Source: Aedes albopictus (lineage: Eukaryota > Arthropoda > Insecta > Diptera > Culicidae). From it: 64,000 nt of DNA. The notes under the pieces were generated by a model, which worked only from the letters and a program-made list of their open reading frames with translations, made no database searches and was not told the origin of the DNA. The stretch covers positions 155,566,870 through 155,630,869 of the forward strand of contig NC_085136.1 in assembly GCF_035046485.1 (NCBI RefSeq). Reading direction: 5' to 3'. Positions 34,813-45,834 of this stretch are shown in pieces. Position numbers and translations under genes: made by a program. Position 1 is the first letter of the stretch; each line of letters begins with the position of its first letter.

Positions 34813-35380
34813 ATGTAACGAATAGTACATTGGAACCTTACAAATGCACATTTTATTTTCCGTATCGGGCCCCACGTTGGGCGCCAATATTACAAAAATA
34901 CAACATGGAACCCTACAAATGCAAGGGCACCATGTTACAAAAATAAAAGAAATTAATTATTACAAAGGATTAACATATCACAACATATAGAACCTTACAA
35001 ATACACAAATTAGGAACATCACAAATTGATGCAGCACAACACATAACATAAATGTGCCCTGTTATCCAGATGGATAATTCCGTCCGATCGCAGGATGACG
35101 AGGTTTCATGTAAGGGTTTGTGTCCATCAGTCATCCTGGAATTGTATTTTAGTTGGCAGTATGCCTTTTAGTTCACAGCATTTGTTGCTGTGTTCATAGC
35201 TTGGTTTCGTCTAGGAAAACTAATCCTAATCGGGCATCCTGATTTGAGCAACAACACAAGACCGTCTACAATTTGATGTCCGTGTTAGGGGACGGCTTGC
35301 GTGTTTTGCACTGGATCGCTCCTGAAATGTTTGAAGCGCTACAAATGCACAATAAATTTATGGATAGTTTCACAAGCCAG
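34813..35380 (-). repeat. LTR-like direct repeat, copy 2, with PBS-like sites
   Basis: It matches 33730-34200. GTTGGGCGCCAA occurs at about 34801-34812 and again near 34875-34886; on the minus strand this is TTGGCGCCCAAC, the form of many retroelement tRNA primer-binding sites, placed right after a ...GTTACA LTR-like end. This suggests remains of a minus-strand Ty3-type element. No gag or pol remnant is attached. Confidence 0.55.
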
Positions 35381-35546
35381 AGTATGACATACGTTACAAA
35401 AAATACGACTAAATGCAAACGTAACAAACTGCACGCCTCATGTTGGCACTCAAAAACTGCGCTTTGTTTATCCATAGCAACCATGTTGCTTTGATGAAAG
35501 TTTTGCAAATACTAGAAATACTATCACGATACCTGGGTATGGTCCA

Positions 35547-35673
35547 CTGCTCGAATTTATTCTGGCCTGCTTACTCTCACACGAAATTTGACGTTTGAGC
35601 GGTGTCGGCACCTCTCAAACGTCAAATTTCGTGTGAGAGTAAGCAGGCCAGAATAAATTCGTGCAGTGGACCA
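35547..35673. mobile_element. Near-perfect palindromic MITE
   Basis: TGGTCCACTGCTCGAATTTA at the left and its near-complement at the right pair over about 57 nt around a short CGGTGTCGGCACC centre. A decayed, twice-interrupted copy lies at 44867-45113. No coding capacity. Confidence 0.85.
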
Positions 35674-36023
35674 TTCTAGATACTACACACGAAATGTAAA
35701 ACAAAACTTCACCGTACTTCAAGAAAACTGTGTTGTGTCAACAACCATCAAGACAGCCGGCATGCACATCGCTCGTTTTTGTTTGGTGTGTAACCTTCAC
35801 CTCTCCGGACGAACCTTGAATAAGGACTGAAGTACATATGAATGTTTCACTGTTATTCATTCTCAATGTTTGTTCAAAACAGCGAAAACCCCGTTACTGA
35901 TTGAATTTTATTACGAAACATGTAAGTTGTTGTAATTATCTTATGTTTCTATGGGAAGAAAATGGAATTGAACTTGTATGATTTCAATGTGAAATAAATA
36001 TTAATAACAGTTACGCTCTTTCC

Positions 36024-36272
36024 TCAACTTCGTCCGCAGAAAGCGTTGTTATGATTTTGGGCTCGCTTTGACAGCTCATGATAGCGAAATCTCGGATTGC
36101 CCTGGATGGACTCGAATGTCTCCATCAATTTATCGAGCCTGCTCAACCGAATCGCTATCTCACTTTGGTCACGCTCTGCATCGAAGTTCCCCAGGAAATC
36201 GTCTGTTCGTTGGATGGAGTCCATGATGTTTTTCCGCTTCAGCTCCTTGGATTTCATTTTCTTCTCCGCCAT
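36024..36272 (-). pseudogene. BEL gag N-terminus, severed
   Basis: From Met at 36272 the minus strand reads MAEKKMKSKELKRKNIMDSI, then DDFLGNFDAERDQSEIAIRL and RLDKLMETFESIQ, the charged coiled-coil start typical of BEL gag. The frame degrades toward 36024 and sequence similarity to BEL stops near 36010. The rest of gag lies at 26196-25302, so about 9.8 kb has been inserted or accumulated here. The longer frame from 36368 merely adds leader sequence. Confidence 0.75.
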
Positions 36273-36865
36273 GATGCCGAAGTGATGGTAAAGCCGCCAC
36301 GTGAGCTGTGAATGGACAGGAGACACAGGAAGCACCTTTTGGAAGAAGGTAAGTACATGGACTGACACTCACCTGTGCCCGTCCAACGACAGGCCTTGTT
36401 TTATAATATAACGCAGAAACTAGTTGTATCCACCGGCCAGGATGTCGATTAGGATTTGTTGGGATACCAAGATGGGATGTACTGCCACCAAAATTGCACC
36501 GAATCCTCTCGAGGGCTTGGGAATGGATGATCGTCTTTTCCGTATGTGATAGTGATGAGAAACCAGCTTCGTACCACAGTATGGGATGGGGTCCAGTAAA
36601 TTCAGCGGTAGTAACAGCAACCGCGTGCCCAACACCAACAGCAGCAACACGTGTAAAATACTGAAGGGGGCAAAAAAGGACCCAGGAAGTAACTCTCAAT
36701 GAAATATGGAACGGTTGGACAGATACTGACATGGAGCCTGTCTTCAACAGGCCTTGTACTTTTTGAGCAGGCACTGCTATCTGGAACATTCCTTCCATAG
36801 AAAGTGGGGTTAGCTTGTGTCCGAGCGTCGCGGTGATTCCAGGAAAAATCCAAAACCCGTGATCC

Positions 36866-36884
36866 TGGTCAAGGCACCAAAAAA
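36866..36884 (-). promoter_or_regulatory. BEL primer-binding region
   Basis: Directly inside the 5' LTR the minus strand reads TTTTTTGGTGCCTTGACCAG. A TTGGTGCC(G/T)TGACCAGG block at this place is what I recall for BEL/Pao elements, where a tRNA 3' end primes minus-strand synthesis. Confidence 0.55.
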
Positions 36885-37263
36885 TGTTGTATCACAAGTC
36901 GAATCACGGGCTATTTTTCGGGTAAGAAATAACTTCCAACACGACGTGAATATTGAACTAACGCAACTTCAATTTATTGATCACTTTGCAAAAAAACGAT
37001 ATATTTTACTATATTGGTACACTGTATGTATGGTGTTTATTTCACGAGCTTGTCTCGACTAATAGTAGCACAAAAGTGAATGCAAAAAGGATATGACGAA
37101 GTCGATGAAACGCAAAAAAGGCCATACAATGGCATATGCAAATTCGTTTTTTGCCTAATCTGTTTTATCATCATTTTGGAGATGGATTCTAATTCATAGT
37201 TCTTAAGTTCAAATGTGGAGTTACTTACAACTACTAGAGGTACGCCTATACTGAACTATTACA
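36885..37263 (-). repeat. BEL 5' LTR
   Basis: 379 bp, TGTTGTATCAC...CTATTACA on the plus strand, matching 20628-21087 minus its small insertion. Visible substitutions include GTCGAATCACGGG against ATCGAATCACGTG. The promoter of the element would lie here, reading toward lower coordinates. Confidence 0.85.
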
Positions 37264-39109
37264 AAATGTATATCACCATGACTATGCAGGATTGAAGTCG
37301 TCAGTGACCCTATCATCAGAGAAATAAAACACCTAATATGTTTAAACAATACTGTACCATCCATAGTGAACTTGGTCTATGTGATCAAAGATGTATGAAA
37401 GGCATTATTCATTCGTCATAAATTCAAAGAAAATTTTGAAAAAGCAACAAATATCTCTAGAAGGTGTGCTGCAGAAAAATAGTGTTCCTTAAAGTTCCCT
37501 TGGTCGGTTAGAAGCCAGGGATTTCGACAATGCTCTGGTGAAATACCTTCCTGATTGAATTATGTGGCCAACCGAGGACCCAAGAATATCTGAATAATGA
37601 TCAGAACCAATTAGCATTAATTTAACCAATTATAATCGGATTTCTTTCGTTTGTCATTCGTTAGATGATGCTCAAAATCAGATTCTAAACCCTTTCTGAG
37701 TGAATGATGCATTGTCTCAATCGTTCACATATGCTTATACAAAGTTGTGTATCAACTGTACGTACAATTTATAAAGGGGGAGCACATTTGCGAGGGAAAT
37801 CTAAGCTCACGGAAGATGCAAATACTTTGTTCAATTTGGCGGGGATTAAAACTTATTTCCCACCACTCGGCGCGACCGAAAGCCCCCACTTTCAGCCAAT
37901 AAAACGCGTTTTCTACACGATCCGCGGAGTCAATTTGTTCCCCTTCGGAATCAAAAGTTGCTCCATTTTCTGATGCACCTCATTTCTTTCCGTGTTGTAC
38001 TTAGGTTCTACTTACTGCGGGGAGCAAATAAAAAGCCTTAGAAAAAGCAATAATAAATTATAACTTTTAACAGCGCACCACCCCTTGAAAGCTGCCTCTA
38101 TATCCTTGAGGATTTTTTCTTGTCGGAGTTGAAGTTCAGCTCCGCTGCCACCTCGCCAAGCTAGCTGCCATCAAAGCACCAACTCTCTCACTTTGTGAAG
38201 ATTTGCATGGAGGTCTAGGGATATCCAGTTGTGAATACGGGTGGCAGTGCCGGGTCTGTCTTTGGTCTCAAAAATGTTCATCACGACCGTTGATAAATTT
38301 TAGTAAAAACTACAAATTTTTAATTTATTCAAATTTACGAACGCGAAAAGTTAATAAAAATTGACCATCTTAACCCACTAACTTGTAAAACGGACATATC
38401 CTAGGATCGGCCCTGCTCCTAGCAAAAGCGACCTTTCCTGCCTATTCTGTGCGGTGAATGAGGATGAGGGTAATAGAACTGAACTGTAGTAGCTAGAGTA
38501 GGAAACGGAAGCACAGTCTTCCTGAAGGCGGAACGGAACCCGAGGAGGCAGAGCGGAATAATGCTTTTAAAAAGCAAAAATAATGCATGCGGATATCCCC
38601 CCCTGGAGGAATGGACCGCAGCAGTTGTGGCGATGGGGGAATTTGGGACTGACTGCACACACAAACTCTCGCCTGCACATACATAAAAAGCAGCCGAAGA
38701 AGTACTCTTTTTGTGTGCTCTGCTTTCTTTTTTTCTCCTCAACACTCACTGTTTATGTTCGCTATGTTGCTTCAGAAATGGAAAATTATTTAGTGTTATT
38801 GTTTCATTTGCGTGTTTTTATTGCTTTATATCGTACAGCGGAAGCAGTTCTTGAAGGGTGCTCGTTTGGTGTTAAAATTTTACACATTTGTGGCGAATTG
38901 GGCAGAGACTGCCTTTCCAGGGTTTGGAATAGATTAGTTTTAGCTGCTTTTGACATTTGAGAAACTGACATTTTGTTCTTTGTTTTCGCTGATTTGTTTT
39001 CAAACTTTGATTTTAAAATTCAAATTATTTACTGAGGTGGATGATTTCGTCAAAACGAGCTCCAACATTTGTACTAGCTATCGTAATCTGGGGTATCAGT
39101 GAGTTTCAG
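37264..39109. other. Unassigned DNA
   Basis: This lies just outside the BEL element. I see no recognised domain, tRNA or bounded repeat. Overlapping frames of 108-125 codons at 38419-38960 occur on both strands without a motif, so I do not call a gene. Confidence 0.35.
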
Positions 39110-39515
39110 AGAAGTTTGTGGGAGTAATGGTGAGTTTTTTAGAGGATTTTCATCAGCTTCAACAAGGACCTGGGGAAATTAAATAGGGTGAATCTGAGAG
39201 GGTTTCAGGGATGCGAATGTTAGTGGCTGTCCATGAAGTTTCAAGAGGTTTACCAACAGCTTAAATAGGTTTTCAGGAGTTTCAGTTTTTATCTGGGGGT
39301 TTAGAGAGGATTTAATGGGATTTATAGGGATTTCAATGGGGGTTCAAAGCAACTTCCACGAGTGGTTAAGGGAGTATCGAGGGACTTCTGAGGGTTTCAT
39401 AGAGTTTCAGAGGATTTTACGAGAAATTCAGAGGGTATCAAGGTGCTCCAGGGTATCTCAGAGAGTTTCGGAGATTTTCTTTGTAGTTTTAGGTGATTTC
39501 GACCGGAATACATAC
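39110..39515. repeat. Degenerate GAGTTTCAG(A/G)G array
   Basis: Irregular repetition of TTTCAGGG, GAGTTTCAGAG and GGATTT words over 400 bp. A similar array occurs at 43140-43330. No fixed period. Confidence 0.55.
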
Positions 39516-39577
39516 TATTAGTATACAGATGTTGGCTTTCTCGGTCTAGGGTCAATCTAAACGGCTAGTTTTGGATT

Positions 39578-39617
39578 ACCCGACGTTTCGGCCGGCTTTA
39601 TTTGGCCTTTATCAAAG
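39578..39617 (-). other. Hammerhead-like core, degenerate
   Basis: On the minus strand the order is TTGATAA, AGGCC...GGCC hairpin, GAAA, CGTCGG. This resembles the layout at 2649-2681 but with two changes in the CTGANGA core, so catalytic activity is unlikely. It directly precedes the ~151-bp repeat array. Confidence 0.35.
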
Positions 39618-39719
39618 GAAAAAAATGTCAACCGCTTTTGCCTTTCTCGTACACTAAGTGTACTGGAAAAGCTATATGTTCACTCCAAAAATGACTTTTT
39701 GATAGAAGGCCCGGAGGGT

Positions 39720-41010
39720 CAAATCACATATACCAATCGACTCAGCTCAGCCTATTGAAAATGGTTCGGATCGGTTCAGCCGTTCCGGAGATATGGCCAT
39801 TTAGGTGTTCCGGAACGGTACCCCAGGAAGGGACCAGATATGAAAATGCATCAAACCTATGCATGCGACACATCAAACCACGGCATTTTTGATAACCTGA
39901 TGAGCGGTAAGCAGAAAAATAGTCTAAGACCATATCTGAACCGGTAGTGTTCCGGAACCGGTTCCGGGTGTCCCGCCGGAAGTGTCAAATATCAAAGTGA
40001 ATCAAACCCATGCATGAGACACATCAAACCACGGCATTTTCGATAACCTGATGAGCGATAAGCAGGAGAATAGTCTCAGACCATATCTGAACCGGTAGTG
40101 TTCCCGAACCGGTTCTGGGCGTCCGCTGGAAGTGGCCAAATATACAATTGTACCAAACCCATGCAAGCGACACATCAAACCACGGCATTTTAGATGACCT
40201 GATGGACAATGAGCAGGAAAATCATCTCAGACCATATCTGAACCGGTAGTGTTCCGGAACCGGTTCGAGGCGTTCCACTGGAAGTGGTCAAAAATAAAAT
40301 TGAACCAAACCCATGCATGCGGCACATCAAACCACGGCATTTTCGATGACCTGATGGATAATGAGCAGGAAAATCATCTTAGACCATATCTGAACCGGTA
40401 GTGTTCCGGAATCGGTTCTAGGCGTCCCGCTGGAAGTGGCCAAATATACAATTGAACCAAACCCATGCATTCGACACCTCAAACCAAGGCATTTTCGATG
40501 ACCTGATGGACAATGAACAGGAAAACCATCTCAGACCATATCTGAACCGGTAGTGTTCCGGAACCCGTTCCGGGGTTCCCACCGAAGTGATTAAATCTGA
40601 AAGAGAAACAAACCCGTACATGCGTCACATCAAATAGCGGCTTTTTAGATTACCTAATGAACGGCCAGCAAGTGTTTTGGAATCGGTTTTGAGTGGCCGG
40701 AAGAGGCCAAATGTAAAAGTAAACCAAATCCAGACATGAGACACATCAAATCGTGGCTTTTGCAAAAACCTGATGAACAGTTAGCTAGAAAATAGCCTTA
40801 CGTCACACTAAAGACAACTGGTAGTGTTCCGGAATTGGTTCCGAGAGTCCCGTTGAAATTGTCAAACCCTGCATGTGACACCTTCAATTTGCAGCGTTTT
40901 GGTTAGCCGATGATCAGTTAATAAGACAATAATGTTAGACCATATTTGGTTCAGCCGGTAGTTACCAGGAATCAGATCCGGGTAGTAAAATGTAAAATTT
41001 AACCAAACCC
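39720..41010. repeat. Decayed ~151-bp tandem repeat array
   Basis: The word CATATCTGAACCGGTAGTG recurs at about 39931, 40082, 40233, 40385 and 40537, so the period is 151-152 bp. Each unit also has CATCAAACCACGGCATTTT and AACCTGATGA. Units become more diverged after 40620. Unit length is not a multiple of three, so the repeated minus-strand peptides are not evidence of a gene. Confidence 0.9.
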
Positions 41011-41509
41011 ATGGATGCGGTACATCAAATCACGACCAGTCTTGTAAACATTCGACACTTTTTACTACCTTCATTTCGTTGCCGCAGTCGGGTGTCAGTC
41101 GGCTTTGTTACATTCGTGCGCTATCGTTACCTCTTACCTACACACAACACGAGCAGTAGAACGAAGATCAATAAACATAAGAAAGGGTCAAATCAATGTC
41201 ATCTGACACGATGACATGTGTCTAATTCTAGCTTTACGCATAGATTTTCAGCCAACTCCGATTATGAATGTTAATATTAGTTCATTATTGCATGTTGCAT
41301 TGAATACGACACACAGATGGGCAACATAGCTCTTATTATGGAAGAAGACAGGAATAAAAAAAGCCAAACCGTCTCCCGAAGCCGCTCTCGTGGTGAAGTG
41401 CATTCGTTTGAAATTTTTGTTTCGAACAGTAGTTTGATTGCTTGTGTTGCAAATGTCGAAGACAAAGGAGGCCGAATATCGACGAAAAGGTTCAAATGAC
41501 TGTGATCTC
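41011..41509. other. Unassigned insert within the tandem array
   Basis: The 151-bp repeat similarity stops near 41030 and resumes near 41520. The ~490 bp between has no recognised ends or coding domain. Confidence 0.35.
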
Positions 41510-42010
41510 TAACAAGACTGATCACGACTTATCGACAACCTGATGGAAAAATAGGGTCAGACCACATTGGATTCCCGGTAGTGTTGCGGGTTCAGCTGTG
41601 GCTTCGAAAGTGGTTAGAAGTAAAAGTGAAGCAAACCCATTCATGCGATATATCAAATCGCGATGATTTGGTAAAGGTGAATAAATAGCGATAATATTCT
41701 CAGACCATAATTGGGACAACCGGTAGTGTCATGGTCCATGACTCATGGAATCAGATTCGGCTATCCCACCGGAATTTTCCAAATATAAAAATGAACCAAA
41801 CCAGGGATGGCATTCACCATTTGCAAAGAGTAACATTCACTTGCTACTATCTCAGTTCATAAGCATGCTATCAAAAAACAATGTATGGATGACTTTTACC
41901 TTGTGAATGCCATCCCTGAACCAAACCCATACATACGACACATCATATCGCAGATTTTTTTGATAATCTAATGAACAGTTAGCAAGAAAATACCCTTAGA
42001 TCACATTAGA
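41510..42010. repeat. Decayed outer units of the tandem array
   Basis: Reduced copies of the 151-bp unit (CAGACCACATTGGATTCCCG, CGGTAGTGTTGCGG, AACCAAACCCATACATACGA) continue here, interrupted by the hAT MITE at 41802-41918. Confidence 0.65.
41802..41918. mobile_element. 117-bp hAT MITE with perfect 8-bp TSD
   Basis: The ends CAGGGATGGCATTCAC and GTGAATGCCATCCCTG are perfect 16-bp inverted repeats. AACCAAAC is duplicated exactly at 41794-41801 and 41919-41926. It sits in a decayed unit of the tandem array and has no coding capacity. Confidence 0.95.
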
Positions 42011-42329
42011 GACTAGCTGTTGCGTAGCAGAACCAACGTTCATGTTAAAAATTAATTCGTGGCTTTGTTTAATGGCCTGATAAACATTAGGTATGAACAA
42101 CTGTGACGAATAGGTCTAAGTTCTCATATATGAGAACAAAATATAGACAAAACTAAAGCGATCTCATAAAATCGTACCATTTCAGATTCCTAATGTGTAA
42201 ATTTATAGCAGGATGGGTCAACGTTGAATGTAAAAATAAGAATTTGATCGCGTCATCTGAAGATGGTGACGGTTTTAAGGAATTTTGAGCTCAGAAACTT
42301 TGTAAAATAAGTGTATTTGGTATGGGAAA

Positions 42330-42790
42330 TATGTTCGGAGTCCACCAGAGTATCCAAGATGGCGGTCCAAAGTCCAAGATAATGTCCCAGTATTCAAGTT
42401 AGTGCCCATTTTATAGGATTTTTAATTCTTGCATTATGGGCATATTTTGTATGAAAATATGTCCAGAATTCAAAATTTGTAATCAGAAAACCCAAGCTGT
42501 GCGCTGTTTCACAAGGTCTGCAATATGACTATAGTTTGAATGGGGAAGAATGCCGGTCTTCGTCCAAAACTGGTAACCAGAAAATCATAAACGACATGCC
42601 AAAATTCAATACGGCGACTATTTTATGTAATTTTAGGTGCATAGTCCAAAAATGAATACCAGAACATCCAAGATGGTGTCTCAATGTTCAAGATGGCGGT
42701 TAGTTTAGTTGGGGTAGATATCCGGAGTCATAAAATGGTGACCGGAAAATCTAAAATGACGTTTCAAAATTTTGCGGCTTCATGACACTT
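42330..42790. repeat. CCAAGATGGCGGTCC-type degenerate repeat
   Basis: Words such as TCCAAGATGGCGG, TCCAAGATGGTGTC and CAAGATGGCGGTT recur at irregular spacing. No coding frame or fixed period. Confidence 0.55.
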
Positions 42791-43139
42791 GTTTGGTTTG
42801 AGTTTTGGATCGTTGTCTTATATTTTCTGAATATTGGATGTTATGCTGATATAAAATGTATCCATATTGAGTAGATTTAGCAAGCAGTTTTCATTTTGTA
42901 TTTATGTCAATTTCATCAACATGTCGCTCGAGTTTTGTTGAAAGGATATTTTAAAGCACAAGAAAGGCACCATCACCGCTAGGTGGATTAATTAGGGTTT
43001 TGTCTTATGGTTTAATGCCGCCATAGGGGGTGTGGGCTTCTTGTTTTCTGCAATTATCATACGTATAGTTTTTGCAAATGCTTTGGACTGCTCAGGTGAA
43101 CACTACACTACTTGACGGTACTCAACGGCTATCTTTGTA

Positions 43140-43330
43140 GTTTAAGAATGGTTTCAGTGGATTTCAGAAGGATTTCAGGATTTCAAAAAGGGTTTATGGG
43201 AGCTTGAAAGTTGTTTCAGGGGTGTTTCAAGAGGGTTTGAGCAGGTTTAAAAGGCGTTTTGAAAACATTTGTTGGTGCTCGCCTGGGGTTTCAGAGCAGT
43301 TTCTGAGGAGTTTCAGCTGAGTTTCAATCA
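43140..43330. repeat. Degenerate GTTTCAG array
   Basis: GGTTTCAG, GGATTTCAG and GAGTTTCAG recur irregularly, as at 39110-39515. Confidence 0.5.
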
Positions 43331-43794
43331 CAACACAACATAACATAATCTAGTACTTAATGCCTGGCATCCGTGCACCAATGTGCGATACCTGTGTTAA
43401 AAATAAACATTTCCCACCAACACTCCGTTGCAGCGAAAGATCTACCAAACTGAACCTTAGTTCTAACTGCTACCAACTATGGGACAGCATATTTTAGTAA
43501 TTAAAGGGAGAAATGGCCCTTATTACAATTCATACCTCATTAAAAGTGAAAGGTCTCGGTTTCCTTGTGGCTGAGAATAATCTTGAAACAAGGAAAACTG
43601 GATTACATAGTATTCCTAATCTTTTTTTTTTTTTTCATTGCACACCGGTTTGAGATAGTAAGGACTAGGGTTCCGATGCATGGTCAATATCGGTATCAAT
43701 TTTTGACGTTCTCGTTAAGGGATCCGATTTTGACTGAAAAAGGAGCGTGTTAATAACGGTTCTCTAGCGCCTCGACGAAGGACCTTTTCTCCGC
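43331..43794. other. Unassigned DNA
   Basis: No motif recognised apart from a T-run at 43623-43635. Confidence 0.35.
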
Positions 43795-43925
43795 AGCGTC
43801 GGACGCAATGTCGGCGCTACGTTTGTTCGGAACCAACCTTCGCGTTGAAGTCGCCCATGAGGATCTTGATATCACCTTTCGGAATCTTGTCCACGACAGC
43901 ATTCAGTTGACTAAGTCTAAGTGTA
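43795..43925 (-). pseudogene. LINE endonuclease fragment
   Basis: The minus strand translates as LSQLNAVVDKIPKGDIKILM followed by GDFNAKVG, the catalytic block of APE-type LINE endonucleases. A stop follows within a few codons and flanking sequence is not coding. It is a relic too short to assign to a clade. Confidence 0.65.
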
Positions 43926-44048
43926 CAAATATGTAAACAATAATAATAAAAACAACAGTCTCGACACTAAAAATAACATGCCCTCACTGTTGTTCATAGG
44001 CACGCTCAGAGAGTGTTGGTAGTGGGCATCTAAGGACCGAAGGAGATG

Positions 44049-44392
44049 CACGCTATGTCTGAACCAGCAGATTATAAAAATCGAATGTACATCGGGTTTC
44101 TTTCCACAGATTATCAGAATTCATGCTATAGTATCATATGCAGAAACTTTTAAAATATTTCATCGGGGAAATTTTGATTTTTTCATCTTTTTAGCTGTTT
44201 TTCATACAAATTTGCATGTAATTCTCATTATCGGCCAATTTCTCTCCCATACAAAATGTATGGAAAAATTTTCACCGATAGAATATTTTGAAACCTTCTG
44301 CACATGAAAATATAGCTTGAATACTGATGTTTGGTGGAAAGAAACCCGATGTACATTCGATTTTTTCAATCTGCTGGTTCGGACATAGCGTG
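44049..44392. mobile_element. Inverted-repeat element with 5-bp TSD, Transib-like
   Basis: The ends start CACGCTATGTCTGAACCAGC and the far end is its near-complement, pairing over about 60 nt. AGATG flanks both sides (44044-44048, 44393-44397). A 5-bp duplication and a CAC terminus fit Transib elements, although the usual GC-rich target is not seen. 344 bp, non-coding. Confidence 0.75.
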
Positions 44393-44474
44393 AGATGGTG
44401 AATTGCGAGGAATGAACGTGGGGTGAGGTGGGCGTTGGATTCAGGTTGGCTTTCTACTTCACAGAATTGTTTCT

Positions 44475-44551
44475 TGTTCTGTGGCGAAGTTAGTTAACGC
44501 GCCCTGTTTAGCGAACTTGGGGAGACGTGGGTTCAAACCCCACCAGAACTA
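44475..44551 (+). pseudogene. tRNA-like sequence, probable pseudogene
   Basis: The acceptor strands GTTCTG and CAGAAC pair, the D stem is GCG/CGC, and the T arm GTGGGTTCAAACCCCAC is perfect. The anticodon arm is three nucleotides too long and forms only CCC/GGG with an oversized loop (TTTAGCGAAC region), so no anticodon can be read. A T6 run follows at 44555-44560. Either a tRNA pseudogene or a SINE head. Confidence 0.45.
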
Positions 44552-44735
44552 CGTGAATTTTTTCGCAATTTTTTCACTCCATTTGTCCATTTTTCAACAC
44601 ATATTGTGCCTATGAACTTTAGGCATTACGTATGTCCAATAATAACAATTTCGTCATATTCAAGAGGTGTTAGAAGCTACTGGAGGAAATCTGAACCTTT
44701 TAGATAAGAAAACTATGCAGGTGTGAGCCTCATCA

Positions 44736-45228
44736 AGCCTTTTTCTACTCTTACCTACGCTTTACTTCCCTTCCGAAGGATGAACTCACATTTTGCGAGT
44801 CTGTCGGGAGTGGGATACGATCCCAAGTCTTCGGCGTGATAGTCAAGTATTATGCATAGCTATGAATTACTGCAGGAATTTATGCTGACCTGTGGGTGAA
44901 TTCCGGCTCCCAATTTCTTCGAAGAAAAGAAAATTTTCTTGCCGATGAGCAATGGAAGAAAATTTCTTCTCTTCGGAGAGATTGTGTGCCGGAATTCGCC
45001 CACTGCTTACTCTCACGGAAAATTTGTCGTTTGAGCGGTGCTGACACCTCTCAAACGTCAAATTTCGTGTGAGAATAGGCAGGCCAGTATAAATTCGCGC
45101 AATAATCCATAGCTATGCATAATACTTGACTATCACGTCGAGGACTTGGGATCGAATACCACTCCCGACAGACTCGCAATATGTGAGTTCTTCCTTCGGA
45201 AGGGAAGTAAAGCGTGGGTCCCGTGATG
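44736..45228. mobile_element. Three nested palindromic elements
   Basis: Outer arms (CTTTACTTCCCTTCCGAAGG ... GCATAGCTATG and its inverse) lie at about 44755-44866 and 45108-45221. At their centre sits a decayed copy of the 35547-35673 palindrome (44867-45113). Its left arm is in turn interrupted by a third palindrome with ends GGGTGAATTCCGGC and GCCGGAATTCGCCC (about 44893-45002), flanked by CTG on both sides. No coding sequence. Confidence 0.75.
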
Positions 45229-45818
45229 AACTAGCCTAGGGCTAAAAATCTCGTTAATACAGATAAAAAAAAACTAGGAGTGGGTAATGTCTGAGACATA
45301 ACCGCAATGTTGACGTAGGACAAAGGCTGGAAGGACTTTTATATTCTCATAATACAATGTTTGTTGTTATGATAATACAAATGGGTGGACTGATGTGTTG
45401 AGTAAAGTTGTTGTGTGATCGCTATCGCTGAACGCATTCATAACCCAACAATCATTTTTGCTGTATAAGAGTAAAACAAATCACTCTTAAGCTAACTTAA
45501 GCTCAAGAAGCTGTTATTCAGCTGGTCCGGTTACTTGGGAAGATTTTGAATAGTTCAAGAGTTATTTCGTTTTGAAGAGAAATGATCAATTTACTCTTCT
45601 ACGAGAGAATTTTCATCGAGCGGATAAAATTATTAGATAATTGAACGGCGTTAGATAGATCCTTTTAATTGAAGATTAGCGTGAAACTCATTCAATAATA
45701 CGTTGTTTTCATCTGGGAAGAACATATTAGTGGCCGACTTCACTATTGCTGAACTACCAAGCTTTCAGTCTGTCGCTTTTAATTACCGAAACATAACTCT
45801 TGAGAAATCATTTTCGCT

Positions 45819-45834
45819 GATCCTGGAAAAGACC
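45819..45834 (-). terminator. Degenerate histone-type stem-loop
   Basis: The minus strand reads GGTCTTTTCCAGGATC, the weakened counterpart of the perfect hairpins at 47317 and 48060, in the same position relative to the degenerate promoter near 46072. Confidence 0.4.

Larger units (their letters stand above)
20628..37263 (-). mobile_element. Inflated BEL/Pao LTR retrotransposon
   Basis: Matching LTRs in the same orientation lie at 36885-37263 (5') and 20628-21087 (3'). Between them, in minus-strand order, come a primer-binding-like site, gag N-terminus, gag zinc knuckles, BEL-type protease, RT/RNase H and integrase. This is the BEL/Pao order. The span is 16.6 kb because gag is split between 36024 and 26196 by about 9.8 kb of later insertions. 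Discounting insertions the element would be roughly 6 kb. Several LTR differences in the first 70 nt and many frame breaks make it old and dead. No clear 5-bp target duplication. Confidence 0.85.

Noticed and set aside
36169..36798. 209-codon minus-strand frame
   Set aside because: It overlaps the BEL leader and the start of gag in another phase. No motif is present, and the gag frame has the recognisable charged N-terminus.
38419..38960. Candidate host gene with 108-125-codon frames
   Set aside because: Frames overlap on both strands, have no recognised motif, and no splice or promoter structure could be supported.
39742..40621. Repeated similar peptides on the minus strand in the 151-bp array
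   Set aside because: The period is not a multiple of three, so each unit changes phase; the peptides result from the tandem DNA repeat.
39720..41010. Possible CRISPR array
   Set aside because: Whole 151-bp units are repeated without short constant repeats separated by unique spacers, and the genome is eukaryotic.
44475..44551. Functional tRNA gene
   Set aside because: The anticodon arm is three nucleotides too long with only three stem pairs, so no anticodon can be assigned.
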